Shown in pieces: positions 17,687 to 27,375 of a stretch of DNA of 64,000 bases. The stretch comes from Myxococcales bacterium (GTDB taxonomy: Bacteria > Myxococcota_A > Polyangia > Fen-1088). The first letter of the stretch is position 1; the number at the start of each line of letters is the position of its first letter. The notes beneath the pieces were generated by a model. That model searched no databases. It was not told the origin of the DNA and was given only the letters and a program-made list of their open reading frames with translations. Both the position numbers and the translations under genes were made by a program. The DNA is taken from contig JAGTJU010000005.1 of the NCBI GenBank assembly GCA_022184915.1, positions 124,001 through 188,000 on the forward strand. Reading direction: 5' to 3'.

Positions 17687-19132
17687 ATGCCGCACATGAC
17701 CGTCCGAATCGTTCGCGTCCTCCGTCCCCGCCCGCTCGATGCCGCGATCCGCAGAGCCGCAACGGCGTTGCTGCTCGCGGGTCTGGTTGCCGGGCCCCGG
17801 CCGTCGCCAGCGGCAGATGCCCTCCCCGCGGCGCCCAAGGTCCTTGCTTTCGCCTCCGTGAGCCCTCTCAAGGTCGAGGTCGTTCCGGACCGGCCCAACT
17901 GGACTTACGCCGTGGGAGAAAACGCCAAATTCGTGGTGCGAGTGACCCGCGATGGTCTCATCGTGCCGGGCGTGAAGCTCAGCTACGAGATCGGCTTCGA
18001 AAAGATGCCCGCGGCCAAGGCTGGCCAAGCCGAGATGGTGGCGGAGGGACTCACCTTCGAGACCGGCCCCATCGAAAAGGCCGGCTTCGTCGCGTGCGCC
18101 GTGGAGGTGAAGGACAGGGGGCATACGTACAAGGGCCGCGCAGCGGCAGCGTTTTCTCCCGAGACCTTGCAACCCACCGTCCGCGACCCCGAGGCCTTCG
18201 ATGCATTCTGGCGGGCGGGTAAGGCCCAGCTGGCGGCGGTCCCGCTCGATGCCCGCATCACGCCAGACATGTCCCGGAGCAAACCAGGGGTCGACTGCTC
18301 TCATGTCAGCCTCGCCAACGTGCCCCAGGCAAAGCCCGCGGCGGAGCTTTCGGCCGCGGGCCCCGCGCCCGCGCGCCTCTACGGCATTCTCTGCGAGCCG
18401 GTCGGCCGCGGCGCGCTGCCCGCCCTCCTGCTGGTACCCGGAGCCGGTGTGCGCGGCTATCAGGGCGCGGCCGAGCTGGCAGCCAAGGGTGTGATTACGT
18501 TTCAGATTGGCATCCACGGCGTGCCCGTGAACCTCGACGACGAGGTCTACGGCGCGCTCGCGCGGGGGCCCCTCAGCAACTACCCCAGCATTCACGCCGA
18601 GGATCGCCAGCTCTACTACTATCGGCGGGTGTTCCTGGGCGCCGTGCGGGCGAACGACTTCCTGGTGACTCGCCCCCGCTGGGACAAACGAAATCTCGGC
18701 GTCATGGGAGGCAGCCAGGGGGGCGCCTTGGCCATCACGACGGCGGCGCTCGACCCGCGGGTCAAGGGGCTCGTGTCCTACTACCCCGCCCTTTCCGACC
18801 ATACGGGATTTCTCCACGAGCGGGCCGGCGGCTGGCCCTTCCTCCTCAGGCCCGAGGAGGCTCGCACCCCGGCTCGCATCGAGACGCTGGCGTACTTCGA
18901 CGTGGTGAACTTCGCCAGGCGCGTGAAGGTGCCGGGGTTTTACTCGCTCGGCTACAACGACGAGACCTGCCCACCCACCTCGATCTTCGCGGTGTACAAC
19001 AGCATCAAGGCCCCAAAAACGCTACGTCTCGCACTTGCCAACGGGCACCACACCACGCCCGAGCAGAGCGAGGAGGGCGACGACTGGATGCTGACGCGGC
19101 TCGGAGTTGTGCCGGCGCAAGCCAAGAAGTAA
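17687..19132 (+). CDS. Exported alpha/beta hydrolase, acetyl xylan esterase-like
   Basis: 481 residues from ATG 17687; nine bases later a second ATG begins [13 protein letters not shown]. Either gives a basic n-region and hydrophobic core ending near PSPAADA, a Sec-type signal peptide. The upstream part of the open frame overlaps the tRNA region and is not coding. The mature protein has an N-terminal beta domain (about 40-150), then an alpha/beta hydrolase with nucleophile elbow GGSQGG, an earlier LLLVPGAGV strand and a late [10 protein letters not shown] that supplies the catalytic His. This is the AXE1/cephalosporin-C deacetylase-like plan, acting on O-acetylated sugars. Substrate unproven. 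Confidence 0.85.
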   Translation: MPHMTVRIVRVLRPRPLDAAIRRAATALLLAGLVAGPRPSPAADALPAAPKVLAFASVSPLKVEVVPDRPNWTYAVGENAKFVVRVTRDGLIVPGVKLSYEIGFEKMPAAKAGQAEMVAEGLTFETGPIEKAGFVACAVEVKDRGHTYKGRAAAAFSPETLQPTVRDPEAFDAFWRAGKAQLAAVPLDARITPDMSRSKPGVDCSHVSLANVPQAKPAAELSAAGPAPARLYGILCEPVGRGALPALLLVPGAGVRGYQGAAELAAKGVITFQIGIHGVPVNLDDEVYGALARGPLSNYPSIHAEDRQLYYYRRVFLGAVRANDFLVTRPRWDKRNLGVMGGSQGGALAITTAALDPRVKGLVSYYPALSDHTGFLHERAGGWPFLLRPEEARTPARIETLAYFDVVNFARRVKVPGFYSLGYNDETCPPTSIFAVYNSIKAPKTLRLALANGHHTTPEQSEEGDDWMLTRLGVVPAQAKK

Positions 19133-19151
19133 ACAACGCGGAGAGCACGAC

Positions 19152-19571
19152 ATGAAGTACCTGCACACCATGGTTCGCATCACCGACGTCGAGGCCTCCC
19201 TCCGCTTTTTTCGCGACGCGCTCGGACTCGAAGAGGTGCGGCGCAAAGAATCCGAGAAGGGGCGCTTCACGCTCATCTTTCTAGCGCCCCCCGGAAGCCC
19301 CGACGCTCAGGTGGAGCTCACGTACAATTGGGATCCCGAGGTGTACACCGGTGGGCGCAACTTCGGCCACCTCGCGTACGAAGTGGATGACATCTACGCC
19401 GCCTGCCAGCGCTTGGTAGACCACGGGGTTACGATCAGCCGACCGCCCCGCGATGGCCGTATGGCGTTCGTTCGGTCACCCGATCAGATATCCATTGAGC
19501 TGCTCCAAGCCGGGGACGCGCTGCCACCGGCAGAGCCGTGGGTCTCGATGCCCAATGTGGGCGCCTGGTGA
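19152..19571 (+). CDS. gloA: Lactoylglutathione lyase (glyoxalase I)
   Basis: 139 residues from [12 protein letters not shown], with a GGAGAG ribosome-binding site upstream. Metal ligands are in the usual places: His5, the Glu in VELTYNW, the His in [10 protein letters not shown] and the Glu in ISIELLQ. The enzyme isomerises the hemithioacetal of methylglyoxal. The central E/LTYNWD-x-YxxGxxFGHL block is characteristic of GloA as opposed to other vicinal-oxygen-chelate proteins. It follows the esterase by 19 bases and its TGA overlaps the next gene's ATG (TGATG). Confidence 0.92.
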   Translation: MKYLHTMVRITDVEASLRFFRDALGLEEVRRKESEKGRFTLIFLAPPGSPDAQVELTYNWDPEVYTGGRNFGHLAYEVDDIYAACQRLVDHGVTISRPPRDGRMAFVRSPDQISIELLQAGDALPPAEPWVSMPNVGAW

Positions 19572-20149
19572 TGAAGAGGCACGCGAGAGGCGCGATGAAG
19601 CGCCTCATGTCCTACTTTCTGCGGGGCATCGTATTCCTGGTCCCGATCGGCCTCACGGTATGGCTGCTGTTCGGCGCCGTTCACTCCGTGGATTCCTGGG
19701 CACGCGATCAACTTCGCTTGCCCTTTCCAGGACTTGGTGTGGTGGTCACCATCGTTGCGATCACCTTCGTGGGCTTCCTTGCGTCGAACCTTCTGACCAA
19801 ACGGCTGGTTCACGCGCTCGAGAGGATCATTGATCGCCTGCCCGTCGTGAAATTGCTCCACGGGTCTGTCAAGGACGTGCTGAGCGCCTTCGTGGGCGAC
19901 GAGCGCCGCTTCGACAAACCCGTGGTCGTCAGCATGAACCCTCACGGCACGGTGAAGGCCCTCGGGTTCATCACCCGCGACAACGTCGAGGCCTTTCAAC
20001 TGGTCGAGCACGTCGCCGTGTATTTCCCCCAAGCTTACAACTTTGCCGGCCAGGTCGTCTTGGTCCCTCGCACCGCCGTCACCCTGCTGGACATGCCCTC
20101 CTCCGACGTGATGACGTTCATCGTCTCGGGGGGCATATCCGGCAAGTGA
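19571..20149 (+). CDS. DUF502 membrane protein
   Basis: 192 residues from the ATG that overlaps the gloA stop, or 184 from an ATG at 19595 with GAGAGG four bases upstream. Two transmembrane helices sit at about 15-38 and 55-80: FLRGIVFLVPIGLTVW and VVTIVAITFVGFLASNLL. The cytoplasmic or periplasmic domain holds IDRLPVVKLLHGSVKDV and VVLVPRTAVTLLDMPSSDVM, typical of DUF502, a family of unknown function widespread in bacteria and chloroplasts. It ends convergently 31 bases before hsp20. Confidence 0.88.
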   Translation: MKRHARGAMKRLMSYFLRGIVFLVPIGLTVWLLFGAVHSVDSWARDQLRLPFPGLGVVVTIVAITFVGFLASNLLTKRLVHALERIIDRLPVVKLLHGSVKDVLSAFVGDERRFDKPVVVSMNPHGTVKALGFITRDNVEAFQLVEHVAVYFPQAYNFAGQVVLVPRTAVTLLDMPSSDVMTFIVSGGISGK

Positions 20150-20180
20150 ACCACCGGGCGGTCTACGCCGGCAGCTCCCG

Positions 20181-20663
20181 TCAACCTTGGGCAGACGCCC
20201 CCGCACCGATGGCGATGTGCCGAGGCTTGTCTTCGGGACGCTTGGGGATCGAGATGGACAAAACACCGTCTTTCATCTCGGCCACCACGGCGTCGGCATT
20301 GGTGCCCTCGGGAAGCGCAAAGGCACGCGAGAAGGTCCCATAGCTGCGTTCGGTGACGTGGAAATGTTGCTTGTCCTCGCGTTTCTCTTCTTCGCGATGC
20401 CCTTCGATACGCAACACGTTGCCCGTGAGGGTCACCTTCACGTTCTCCTGCTTGATTCCGGGCAGGTCAGCCTTGACCAGATAGGCCTCGGCATTCTCCT
20501 TGACCTCCACCGCGGGAACGAACGCCGCCAGTTTCTGCGCAGGGGCGCTCAGTGACTCTCGGCCAAAAAACTCCTCCATGGCCTTGAAGGGATCCGAGCC
20601 CCAAACGTTGCCGAACAACGCAGGCACCGTGGGCCACCTCTCGTTTCTCTTGACGATTGACAT
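20181..20663 (-). CDS. Hsp20-family small heat-shock protein
   Basis: 160 residues from MSIVKRNERWP, preceded by a perfect AGGAGG. The alpha-crystallin domain spans about 50-145, with VEVKENAEAYLVKADLPG, the VKVTLTGNVLRIEGHREEE strand and the family's A/GxLxI-like GVLSISIPKR near the end. Acts as an ATP-independent holdase. A short C-terminal tail follows. The 100-base gap upstream contains a heat-shock-like promoter. Confidence 0.95.
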   Translation of the reverse strand: MSIVKRNERWPTVPALFGNVWGSDPFKAMEEFFGRESLSAPAQKLAAFVPAVEVKENAEAYLVKADLPGIKQENVKVTLTGNVLRIEGHREEEKREDKQHFHVTERSYGTFSRAFALPEGTNADAVVAEMKDGVLSISIPKRPEDKPRHIAIGAGASAQG

Positions 20664-20734
20664 GGTCGTATCCTCCTTTCGATACCGCGACGGGCGCGGT
20701 GCTGAGGGGCGCCGGCAAGGGCGCCCGGCATTCG

Positions 20735-20765
20735 AAATGAGAACCACGCCCCTGCGGGCGTCAAG
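20735..20765 (-). promoter_or_regulatory. Possible sigma-32-like heat-shock promoter for hsp20
   Basis: On the minus strand CTTGAC (20765-20760) is followed after 17 bases by TCTCATTT (20742-20735), a partial match to the CTTGAA ... CCCCATNT sigma-32 consensus. It lies about 70 bases upstream of the hsp20 start, between it and the SDR gene. The match is imperfect and it could also be a weak sigma-70 site. Confidence 0.3.
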
Positions 20766-20769
20766 TCGC

Positions 20770-21627
20770 TCAGGCGCCGCGCGAGCGCTGGGGACGCGGC
20801 AAGGCGGGCAGCCCCACCATCGCCGCCGTGCGCTCGTAGAATTTGGACGTGGTCAGCGGATCCCCTGCCAGTGGGTGGCACCGGGTTGCGGCGCCTTCGA
20901 CGAAGTATTTCCCCGTCGCCTGGCCCCCTTCGTCCGACAGCGCCAGAAACACGGACGTCGCAGCCCCTTTTTCCAGGCTATCGAGGCCCTCCACGCCGAA
21001 GCCCTCTTTCAAGAGCTTCGTTGACACGACCCCGGGATGCAGAGCGTTGGAGCTAATCCCATGCCCTGCCACGCGTCGGGCGAACTCGACCGTGAAGAGA
21101 ACCAAGGCCAGCTTCGACGAAGCGTACGCGAGGGAGTCGTCCCACTCGCGCTCGCCCTGAAGGTTCTCCCAGTCGAAGCGGGTGCGCTGATGCGTATTGG
21201 ACGAAACGTTGATCACACGCGCAGAAGCGCTGCGGGCAAGGTGCGGCACGAGCAGGTGCGAGAGCACGAAGGGCGCGAGAAAGTTGACCGCATAGGTGGA
21301 CTCGAAGCCATCGCGGGTCAGCGCACGCTCGCGCATGAAGACACCCGCGTTGTTGACGAGGACGTCGAGCCGGTCGTACGTGGCGAGGATCTGCTCGGCC
21401 ATGCCGTGAATCTCTGCCAGCGACGACAGATCCGCCGAGGCCTGTCCGACCCAGGGGGTTCCCGCGCTCCGGGCCACGTCTTCAGCTGCGGCTGCGGTCC
21501 GCTCGGGCGAACGCCCGTGGACGATCACGCGCGCTCCGCGTTCGGCCAACATGATGGCGGTCTGTTTTCCGATGCCGTCGGTGGCACCGGTGACCAGGAT
21601 GAGAGGACTGTCGTCCTGTTTGCTCAC
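20770..21627 (-). CDS. Short-chain dehydrogenase/reductase
   Basis: 285 residues from a GTG (VSKQDDSPL). The family motifs are all present: VTGATDGIGK for NAD(P) binding, LVNNAGVF, NVSS with catalytic Ser, and YASSK with catalytic Tyr and Lys. HPGVVSTKL near residue 210 and the DWENLQGE insertion resemble the retinol dehydrogenase/WW-domain oxidoreductase-like group. An in-frame ATG 26 codons upstream (21705) adds residues with no family match. Substrate unknown. Confidence 0.9.
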   Translation of the reverse strand: MSKQDDSPLILVTGATDGIGKQTAIMLAERGARVIVHGRSPERTAAAAEDVARSAGTPWVGQASADLSSLAEIHGMAEQILATYDRLDVLVNNAGVFMRERALTRDGFESTYAVNFLAPFVLSHLLVPHLARSASARVINVSSNTHQRTRFDWENLQGEREWDDSLAYASSKLALVLFTVEFARRVAGHGISSNALHPGVVSTKLLKEGFGVEGLDSLEKGAATSVFLALSDEGGQATGKYFVEGAATRCHPLAGDPLTTSKFYERTAAMVGLPALPRPQRSRGA

Positions 21628-21741
21628 GGTAATTTGAGGGTAGCAGGTTGAGGTGCAAATCGAGCGCAGAGGCGCTGGGCGGCAGGCACGTGGGGCCGGC
21701 CCCAAACGAGCCTCAAGCTTTAGTCGAAAAGCGCTCCGGTT

Positions 21742-22659
21742 TCAAACGGGGGTAATCCAGGCGGGCCACGGCATGCCCGGGCCCCGCACCGTCTCCTCGA
21801 AAGCGGCCTGCAGCCTGCGGGTGATGGGCCCGGGTTGGCCCGCGCCTAGGGGACGGCCGTCGACTTCACGCACGGGCGTGATCTCGACCGCCGTGCCCGT
21901 GAAAAAAGTCTCGTCGGCCTGGTAGAGAGCATCCCGGGTGAAGGGCTGCTCGACCACACTCAGCCCCAAGTGGCGGGCCAGTGTGATCACAGCGTCGCGC
22001 GTGATGCCTGGCAGAATTGGGGCGTGGGCGGGAGGCGTTACGAGCTGACCGCCGAACACGGCAAAGACGTTCTGCGCGGTGCCCTCGGCCACGCACCCAC
22101 CCGCATCGAGCAGAATCGCTTCGTCGAAGCCCAGCCGACTCGCTTCGCGCTTCGCAATCACGGACTGCGCGTACTGTCCAGTCACCTTGGCCTTCGTCAT
22201 GAGGCTATTGGGATGGCCTCTCACGAACGAGCTCACCTGAGCGCGCACGCCCGTCGCCTGCCCGCTCTTGCCGAGGGGTGTTTGCCAGGGCCAGGCGAAC
22301 ACCACCGTGGACACGGGGTTACCTACGGCGCCGAGGCCCAAGGAGCCAGCTCCGGCGAAGACCAGCGGCCGAAGATAGGCCTCTTCGAGGTCGTTGGCCC
22401 GCAGGACCTCCAAGCAGGCCAACTCGAGAACCTCCGGTCCGTAGGGGATCTCGAGGGTGCACGCCGCGGCAGAGTGGAACAATCGCAAAATGTGCTCGCG
22501 GAGGCGGAAAACGCCCGTTTGACCCGTGTCACGTTTGTAGGCGCGTATGCCCTCGAACACCCCCAAGCCATAGTGCAGACCAAAGGCGGTGACGTGAACG
22601 TTGCAGGTCTCGAACGGTACGAGCTTGCCGTCCATCCAGGCTGATTTGGCGGTGATCAT
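21742..22659 (-). CDS. ilvE: Branched-chain amino acid aminotransferase
   Basis: 305 residues, class IV aminotransferase, last step of Val, Leu and Ile synthesis. The PLP lysine is Lys158 in KAKVTGQYAQS. Other signatures are FEGIRAY near residue 35, AEGTAQNVF, LPGITRDAVI, and FFTGTAVEITPVREVDGR. The arginine-containing segments fit IlvE better than D-amino acid aminotransferase. Its ATG overlaps the TGA of the chimeric regulator gene (ATGA at 22656-22659), so it is probably translationally coupled to it. Confidence 0.95.
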   Translation of the reverse strand: MITAKSAWMDGKLVPFETCNVHVTAFGLHYGLGVFEGIRAYKRDTGQTGVFRLREHILRLFHSAAACTLEIPYGPEVLELACLEVLRANDLEEAYLRPLVFAGAGSLGLGAVGNPVSTVVFAWPWQTPLGKSGQATGVRAQVSSFVRGHPNSLMTKAKVTGQYAQSVIAKREASRLGFDEAILLDAGGCVAEGTAQNVFAVFGGQLVTPPAHAPILPGITRDAVITLARHLGLSVVEQPFTRDALYQADETFFTGTAVEITPVREVDGRPLGAGQPGPITRRLQAAFEETVRGPGMPWPAWITPV

Positions 22660-24656
22660 GCGTCCCCCGAGAGTCGGCGCATCTCGTCTTCGATCTCCGC
22701 GGACAGAGGCGTCAGCTTCAGCGCCGACTCGAACATGCGGACGGCTTCGTCGGGCAGGCCCGATTCGGCCAGCAAGCGCCCCAACGAGACCCGCATCCAG
22801 GGATCGTCGGGAGCAAGCGCCACCGCATGTTCCAACTCCAACCGGGCTTCAGTGGCGCCTGCCGGGTCCATGGGGGCGCGGCGGTAAATCGCCCACCCGA
22901 GCGCCCCGTGATAACTCGGCTGCCCAGGAACCAAGGTGGTGGCCTGCCGGAATGCGGACTCAGCCTCGGCGTAGCGACGGTCGCGCATGTGCCCCACACC
23001 CGTGTAATAGACCTGCTCTGCCGCCGTGACGGCATCCGGGCCAGCGCCCCCATGGCTGCGCGCTCGTTCGAGGCGCACGAAGTAGCTCTTGCGCAGGTCC
23101 GGATCCGTGAGCGTCCGTCGGGCCTCGGAAAGCCTGGCGAAGATGTGGTCGACCAGCTCTTTGACCGTGGTCGAGCGGCCCCGGAAGTTGTCCGGGTGGT
23201 AGGTGCGGGCCAGCTCTTCGTAGGCCGCGTCGACGACCACCCTGGGCGCCTCGGCATCGACGTCCAACACTTCAAAGTGCGTTTTGACCCGCATCGTCTC
23301 GACGAGCGCCGCGAGTTCCGCCCGCGAGCGGCGCTGCGGCCCCGGCGCCCACAGGGGCGCAGGCCCCTTGCGGGGCGCCTCCGACTGAGGACGTGACTCG
23401 ACGTCACGCTCGGCCAGAGGTTCGCGCGGCGCCTCGCTCTCGAGCGGCGCCTCAGGCGTCTCACGGGCTTGCACCACACCCGATTCCAGCATCGCCACCA
23501 TCAGGGCGACCGCGCGGTCCCGCGGGACGGGGGGAAGGTTCATGACCTCCTCCAAAGAGCGCGTACCATCCGCACGGGCCATGAAGGCCCTGTCCTGGGG
23601 ATCCGACGTGAGATCTTGAAGCCTCAGCCAGGGATCCGACGTGGGTACGATGAACCGCCCGGCCGCCACGGCCAGCACCTGCTCCCTGCGCTCGTCGTCG
23701 TAGTGCCGCCTTACACCCTCGAGGATCAACGCGGCCGTGGGCCGCTCGAGCACAACAGCTTCGCCTTCCACTTTCCATCCGTCTTTGAAGATGAAGTTGC
23801 CACCGCGCCAAGAGAACAGATCCAAGAGCTTGGATTCGACCTGAAACACGAGCGCCTCGGCCAGTCCGTGAGGCGACAGAATGCCCATGTCGACGAGCAG
23901 GTCACCTTGACGGCGCTTTTCCTGCTTCATGCGTTCGAGCGAAGTCTCGAGCGCGCTTCGTGAGATGCGGCGCCGGGCGAGCAGAATCTGCCCCAAGCAC
24001 TCGGACAGCACATTCGAGCGCACGGCCACGGGGTAGCCGTCTTCGACGTAGACGATCTTCTTGGTGCTTTCGCGCACCATGAGCAGCGCCCCCGTGCGCC
24101 TTTCGACATAGAGCTGCCGGAGCACCCTGGCGAAGGAGTCTTGCGACAGATTGCCCTGGATGCGCGCGTCGGACGCCGCCAACTGCGGGGCGGTCGCTTC
24201 GACCTGTTCGCGCTCCCGCGCCTGCTCTTCGTCGGCTTCCGGTGGAGGTGACGAGGGCACACGTGAGCGCCGCGGGCCCTCGGGAGGCGGCACGGCCCGC
24301 AACACGCTGGCCAGCAAGGAGCTCGGGTCCGTTGGCCAGGGCAGGTAGGCGGCAGGCCCGAACCGCCGCCGGGCCTCGGCCGCGTGCTGGGGACCGCGAA
24401 ACGCACTGGCTAAGAAGAAGACGGGAACCCCCGCGGCCCCCGCCTCCCGGCGTAGCTCCGAGGCCACCCCAAAGCCCGTGCCGTCCGACAGCCTCGTATT
24501 CACCACGAGCGCATCCGGGGTCCGTATGGCCAGGCTACGTCGGGCCCACACCGCTTCCCTCTCGGTGGATAGCTCGTAGTTCGCCTCGCGCAGGGTCTCG
24601 GCGATCTGCCGCTGCCGCTCGGGGTCGCTCTCCACGACCAGTACATAGGGCGCCAT
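22656..24656 (-). CDS. Pseudo-receiver / DUF4388 / J-domain / TPR chimeric regulator
   Basis: 666 residues in four parts. Residues 1-120 are a response-regulator receiver fold (YVLVVESDP at the start), but the phospho-acceptor Asp position is Asn53 (VVNTRLSDGTGFG) and the C-terminal Lys is missing, so it is probably not phosphorylated. Residues about 163-330 are a DUF4388/PATAN domain (GNLSQDSFARVLRQLY, GALLMVRE). After a Pro/Glu-rich linker, 458-527 form a J-domain with intact H487-P-D489 that could stimulate DnaK. Residues 545-660 are TPRs. Such mixtures are frequent in myxobacteria. It reads into ilvE by ATGA overlap. Confidence 0.85.
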   Translation of the reverse strand: MAPYVLVVESDPERQRQIAETLREANYELSTEREAVWARRSLAIRTPDALVVNTRLSDGTGFGVASELRREAGAAGVPVFFLASAFRGPQHAAEARRRFGPAAYLPWPTDPSSLLASVLRAVPPPEGPRRSRVPSSPPPEADEEQAREREQVEATAPQLAASDARIQGNLSQDSFARVLRQLYVERRTGALLMVRESTKKIVYVEDGYPVAVRSNVLSECLGQILLARRRISRSALETSLERMKQEKRRQGDLLVDMGILSPHGLAEALVFQVESKLLDLFSWRGGNFIFKDGWKVEGEAVVLERPTAALILEGVRRHYDDERREQVLAVAAGRFIVPTSDPWLRLQDLTSDPQDRAFMARADGTRSLEEVMNLPPVPRDRAVALMVAMLESGVVQARETPEAPLESEAPREPLAERDVESRPQSEAPRKGPAPLWAPGPQRRSRAELAALVETMRVKTHFEVLDVDAEAPRVVVDAAYEELARTYHPDNFRGRSTTVKELVDHIFARLSEARRTLTDPDLRKSYFVRLERARSHGGAGPDAVTAAEQVYYTGVGHMRDRRYAEAESAFRQATTLVPGQPSYHGALGWAIYRRAPMDPAGATEARLELEHAVALAPDDPWMRVSLGRLLAESGLPDEAVRMFESALKLTPLSAEIEDEMRRLSGDA

Positions 24657-24815
24657 GGGCCGTTTATACCCCAGGCACGAACAAAATGGCCTGAAGCGCC
24701 AAACGTCGCGGCGCGGTCGAACGGGACAGCGGCGGGCCGCACCGCGGGCTGGTAGGATGCCGTCACGCGTTTAAGCGCTACCGAACGACAACCGCCCAAC
24801 AGCCGTGGACGCCGC

Positions 24816-26261
<1,446 letters not shown>

Positions 26262-26360
26262 ACGACGCCGCCGTTTCGGTGGACGCGGCGATTTGACACC
26301 TTGCCCCCCGCGCCCAATAGTGAACGAGAACCTTTCGATACGACCCTCCTGGAGGACACG

Positions 26361-26708
26361 ATGCCCACCTCGGTGAAGGAATTTTTCGACCAGAAAGTAC
26401 CTGCGGTCCTGGCCCGAAACCCGGCCAGTGCCAAAGAGGTGGCGGCTGTCTACCTTTTCAAAATCAGCGGACCGGATGGCGGCACGTGGACAGCCGACCT
26501 CTTGGCCTCCCCCCCCACCTGCGTTCCAGGCCAAAGCGGCAACCCGCAGTGCGCGATCGAGGCCACCGACGACGACTTTCGTTCCATGATCGACGGCGGC
26601 ATGGGGGCGGCCATGCAGCTGTTTTTCAGCGGCAAGTTGAAGATCGAAGGCGATCCCACTTTGGCGACGAAGCTCTCGAAGCTGCTCGACATGGGGTCGA
26701 AGGGCTGA
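26361..26708 (+). CDS. SCP2 sterol-binding-type small protein
   Basis: 115 residues from MPTSVKEFFDQKVP, with GGAGGA eight bases upstream. It fits the SCP2 fold by its helix-strand opening, the YLFKISGPDGGTWTADL strands and the C-terminal MDGGMG-like SMIDGGMGAAMQLFFSGKLKIEGDP segment (positions about 76-98), the last part being the family's clearest signature. SCP2 proteins bind lipids or acyl-CoA. It is convergent with a lipoprotein gene; the gap of about 80 bases contains two GC-rich hairpins that might end both transcripts. Confidence 0.8.
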   Translation: MPTSVKEFFDQKVPAVLARNPASAKEVAAVYLFKISGPDGGTWTADLLASPPTCVPGQSGNPQCAIEATDDDFRSMIDGGMGAAMQLFFSGKLKIEGDPTLATKLSKLLDMGSKG

Positions 26709-26787
26709 GCGCGCCACGCGGGGATCTCCTCGCGGGGACCCCGCTGCTTCTGGAAGAGCCCGCTGTTTTGGGGCTCCTCCCAGGCCT
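26709..26787. terminator. GC-rich hairpins between convergent genes, possible bidirectional terminator
   Basis: Two inverted repeats occur between the SCP2 and lipoprotein stops: GCGGGG pairing with CCCCGC around 26718-26744, and GAGCCC pairing with GGGCTC around 26756-26776. Neither is followed by a run of Ts on either strand, so intrinsic termination is uncertain. Confidence 0.3.
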
Positions 26788-27315
26788 TCAAGGCAGCTTG
26801 GACAGCCTGAACACGCCGTAAATTTCGTCGGGGCCGCGGATGACACGAGCCTCGACCTGACCGGGCGCAAACAGCGTCAGGACCACGAGATAGGCCTCCT
26901 GTCCCGGGGGGCGCAGATAGCCAAAGTAGCTGCGAAGGGGCCCGCCGGGTAAAGACATCGACCCGAGCGCGTCCGAGGCCGCCCGGCGAATCGACTCGAA
27001 ACGCACGCGCTCGGGGTTTCCGGGCAGCCGCACCGACATGTCCACGTCGGCCGCATCCAGGGCCGCGATTTCGAGGGTCAGCCGATCCTCGGCCGAGAAG
27101 CCGTGCTGAAGACGCGGATCGGGGGACAAAGCGCCTTCCCAGGTGCCGGTGAACTCGTCGAGGCGCTCGCAACCGCCCGCCAGCACGAGGGCCGCGACGA
27201 CGAGGCGGCCCCACCGGAGCGCGGAACGAAGCCGCCACCCGGCGCCGCATGCAGGTCGCCGCACGTCGAGGGGCGCGCCCGCTTGCCGTGGCCGCAGCCA
27301 GAGCCGAAACACCAT
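26788..27315 (-). CDS. Hypothetical lipoprotein
   Basis: 175 residues from ATG 27315. A basic N-terminal region of unusual length is followed by a hydrophobic stretch ending LVVAALVLAGGC, a probable lipobox with acylated Cys. The mature part (about 130 residues) has an alternating beta-like pattern: TGTWEGALSPD at the start, RLTLEIAALDAADVDMSV and a C-terminal EIYGVFRLSKLP. It resembles small beta-barrel or lipocalin-like lipoproteins but I recognise no family. It is divergent from the glycosyltransferase-like gene with about 60 bases between starts. Confidence 0.65.
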   Translation of the reverse strand: MVFRLWLRPRQAGAPLDVRRPACGAGWRLRSALRWGRLVVAALVLAGGCERLDEFTGTWEGALSPDPRLQHGFSAEDRLTLEIAALDAADVDMSVRLPGNPERVRFESIRRAASDALGSMSLPGGPLRSYFGYLRPPGQEAYLVVLTLFAPGQVEARVIRGPDEIYGVFRLSKLP

Positions 27316-27375
27316 GGCACCACCGTAGCACAACAGCCTGCGGGGCCGAGCGGGGGCCCCTATACTGGGCGCCTC

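Noticed and set aside
17441-18817. 458-residue minus-strand open frame
   Set aside because: Antisense to the esterase; its first part crosses the tRNA-Ser(CGA) gene.
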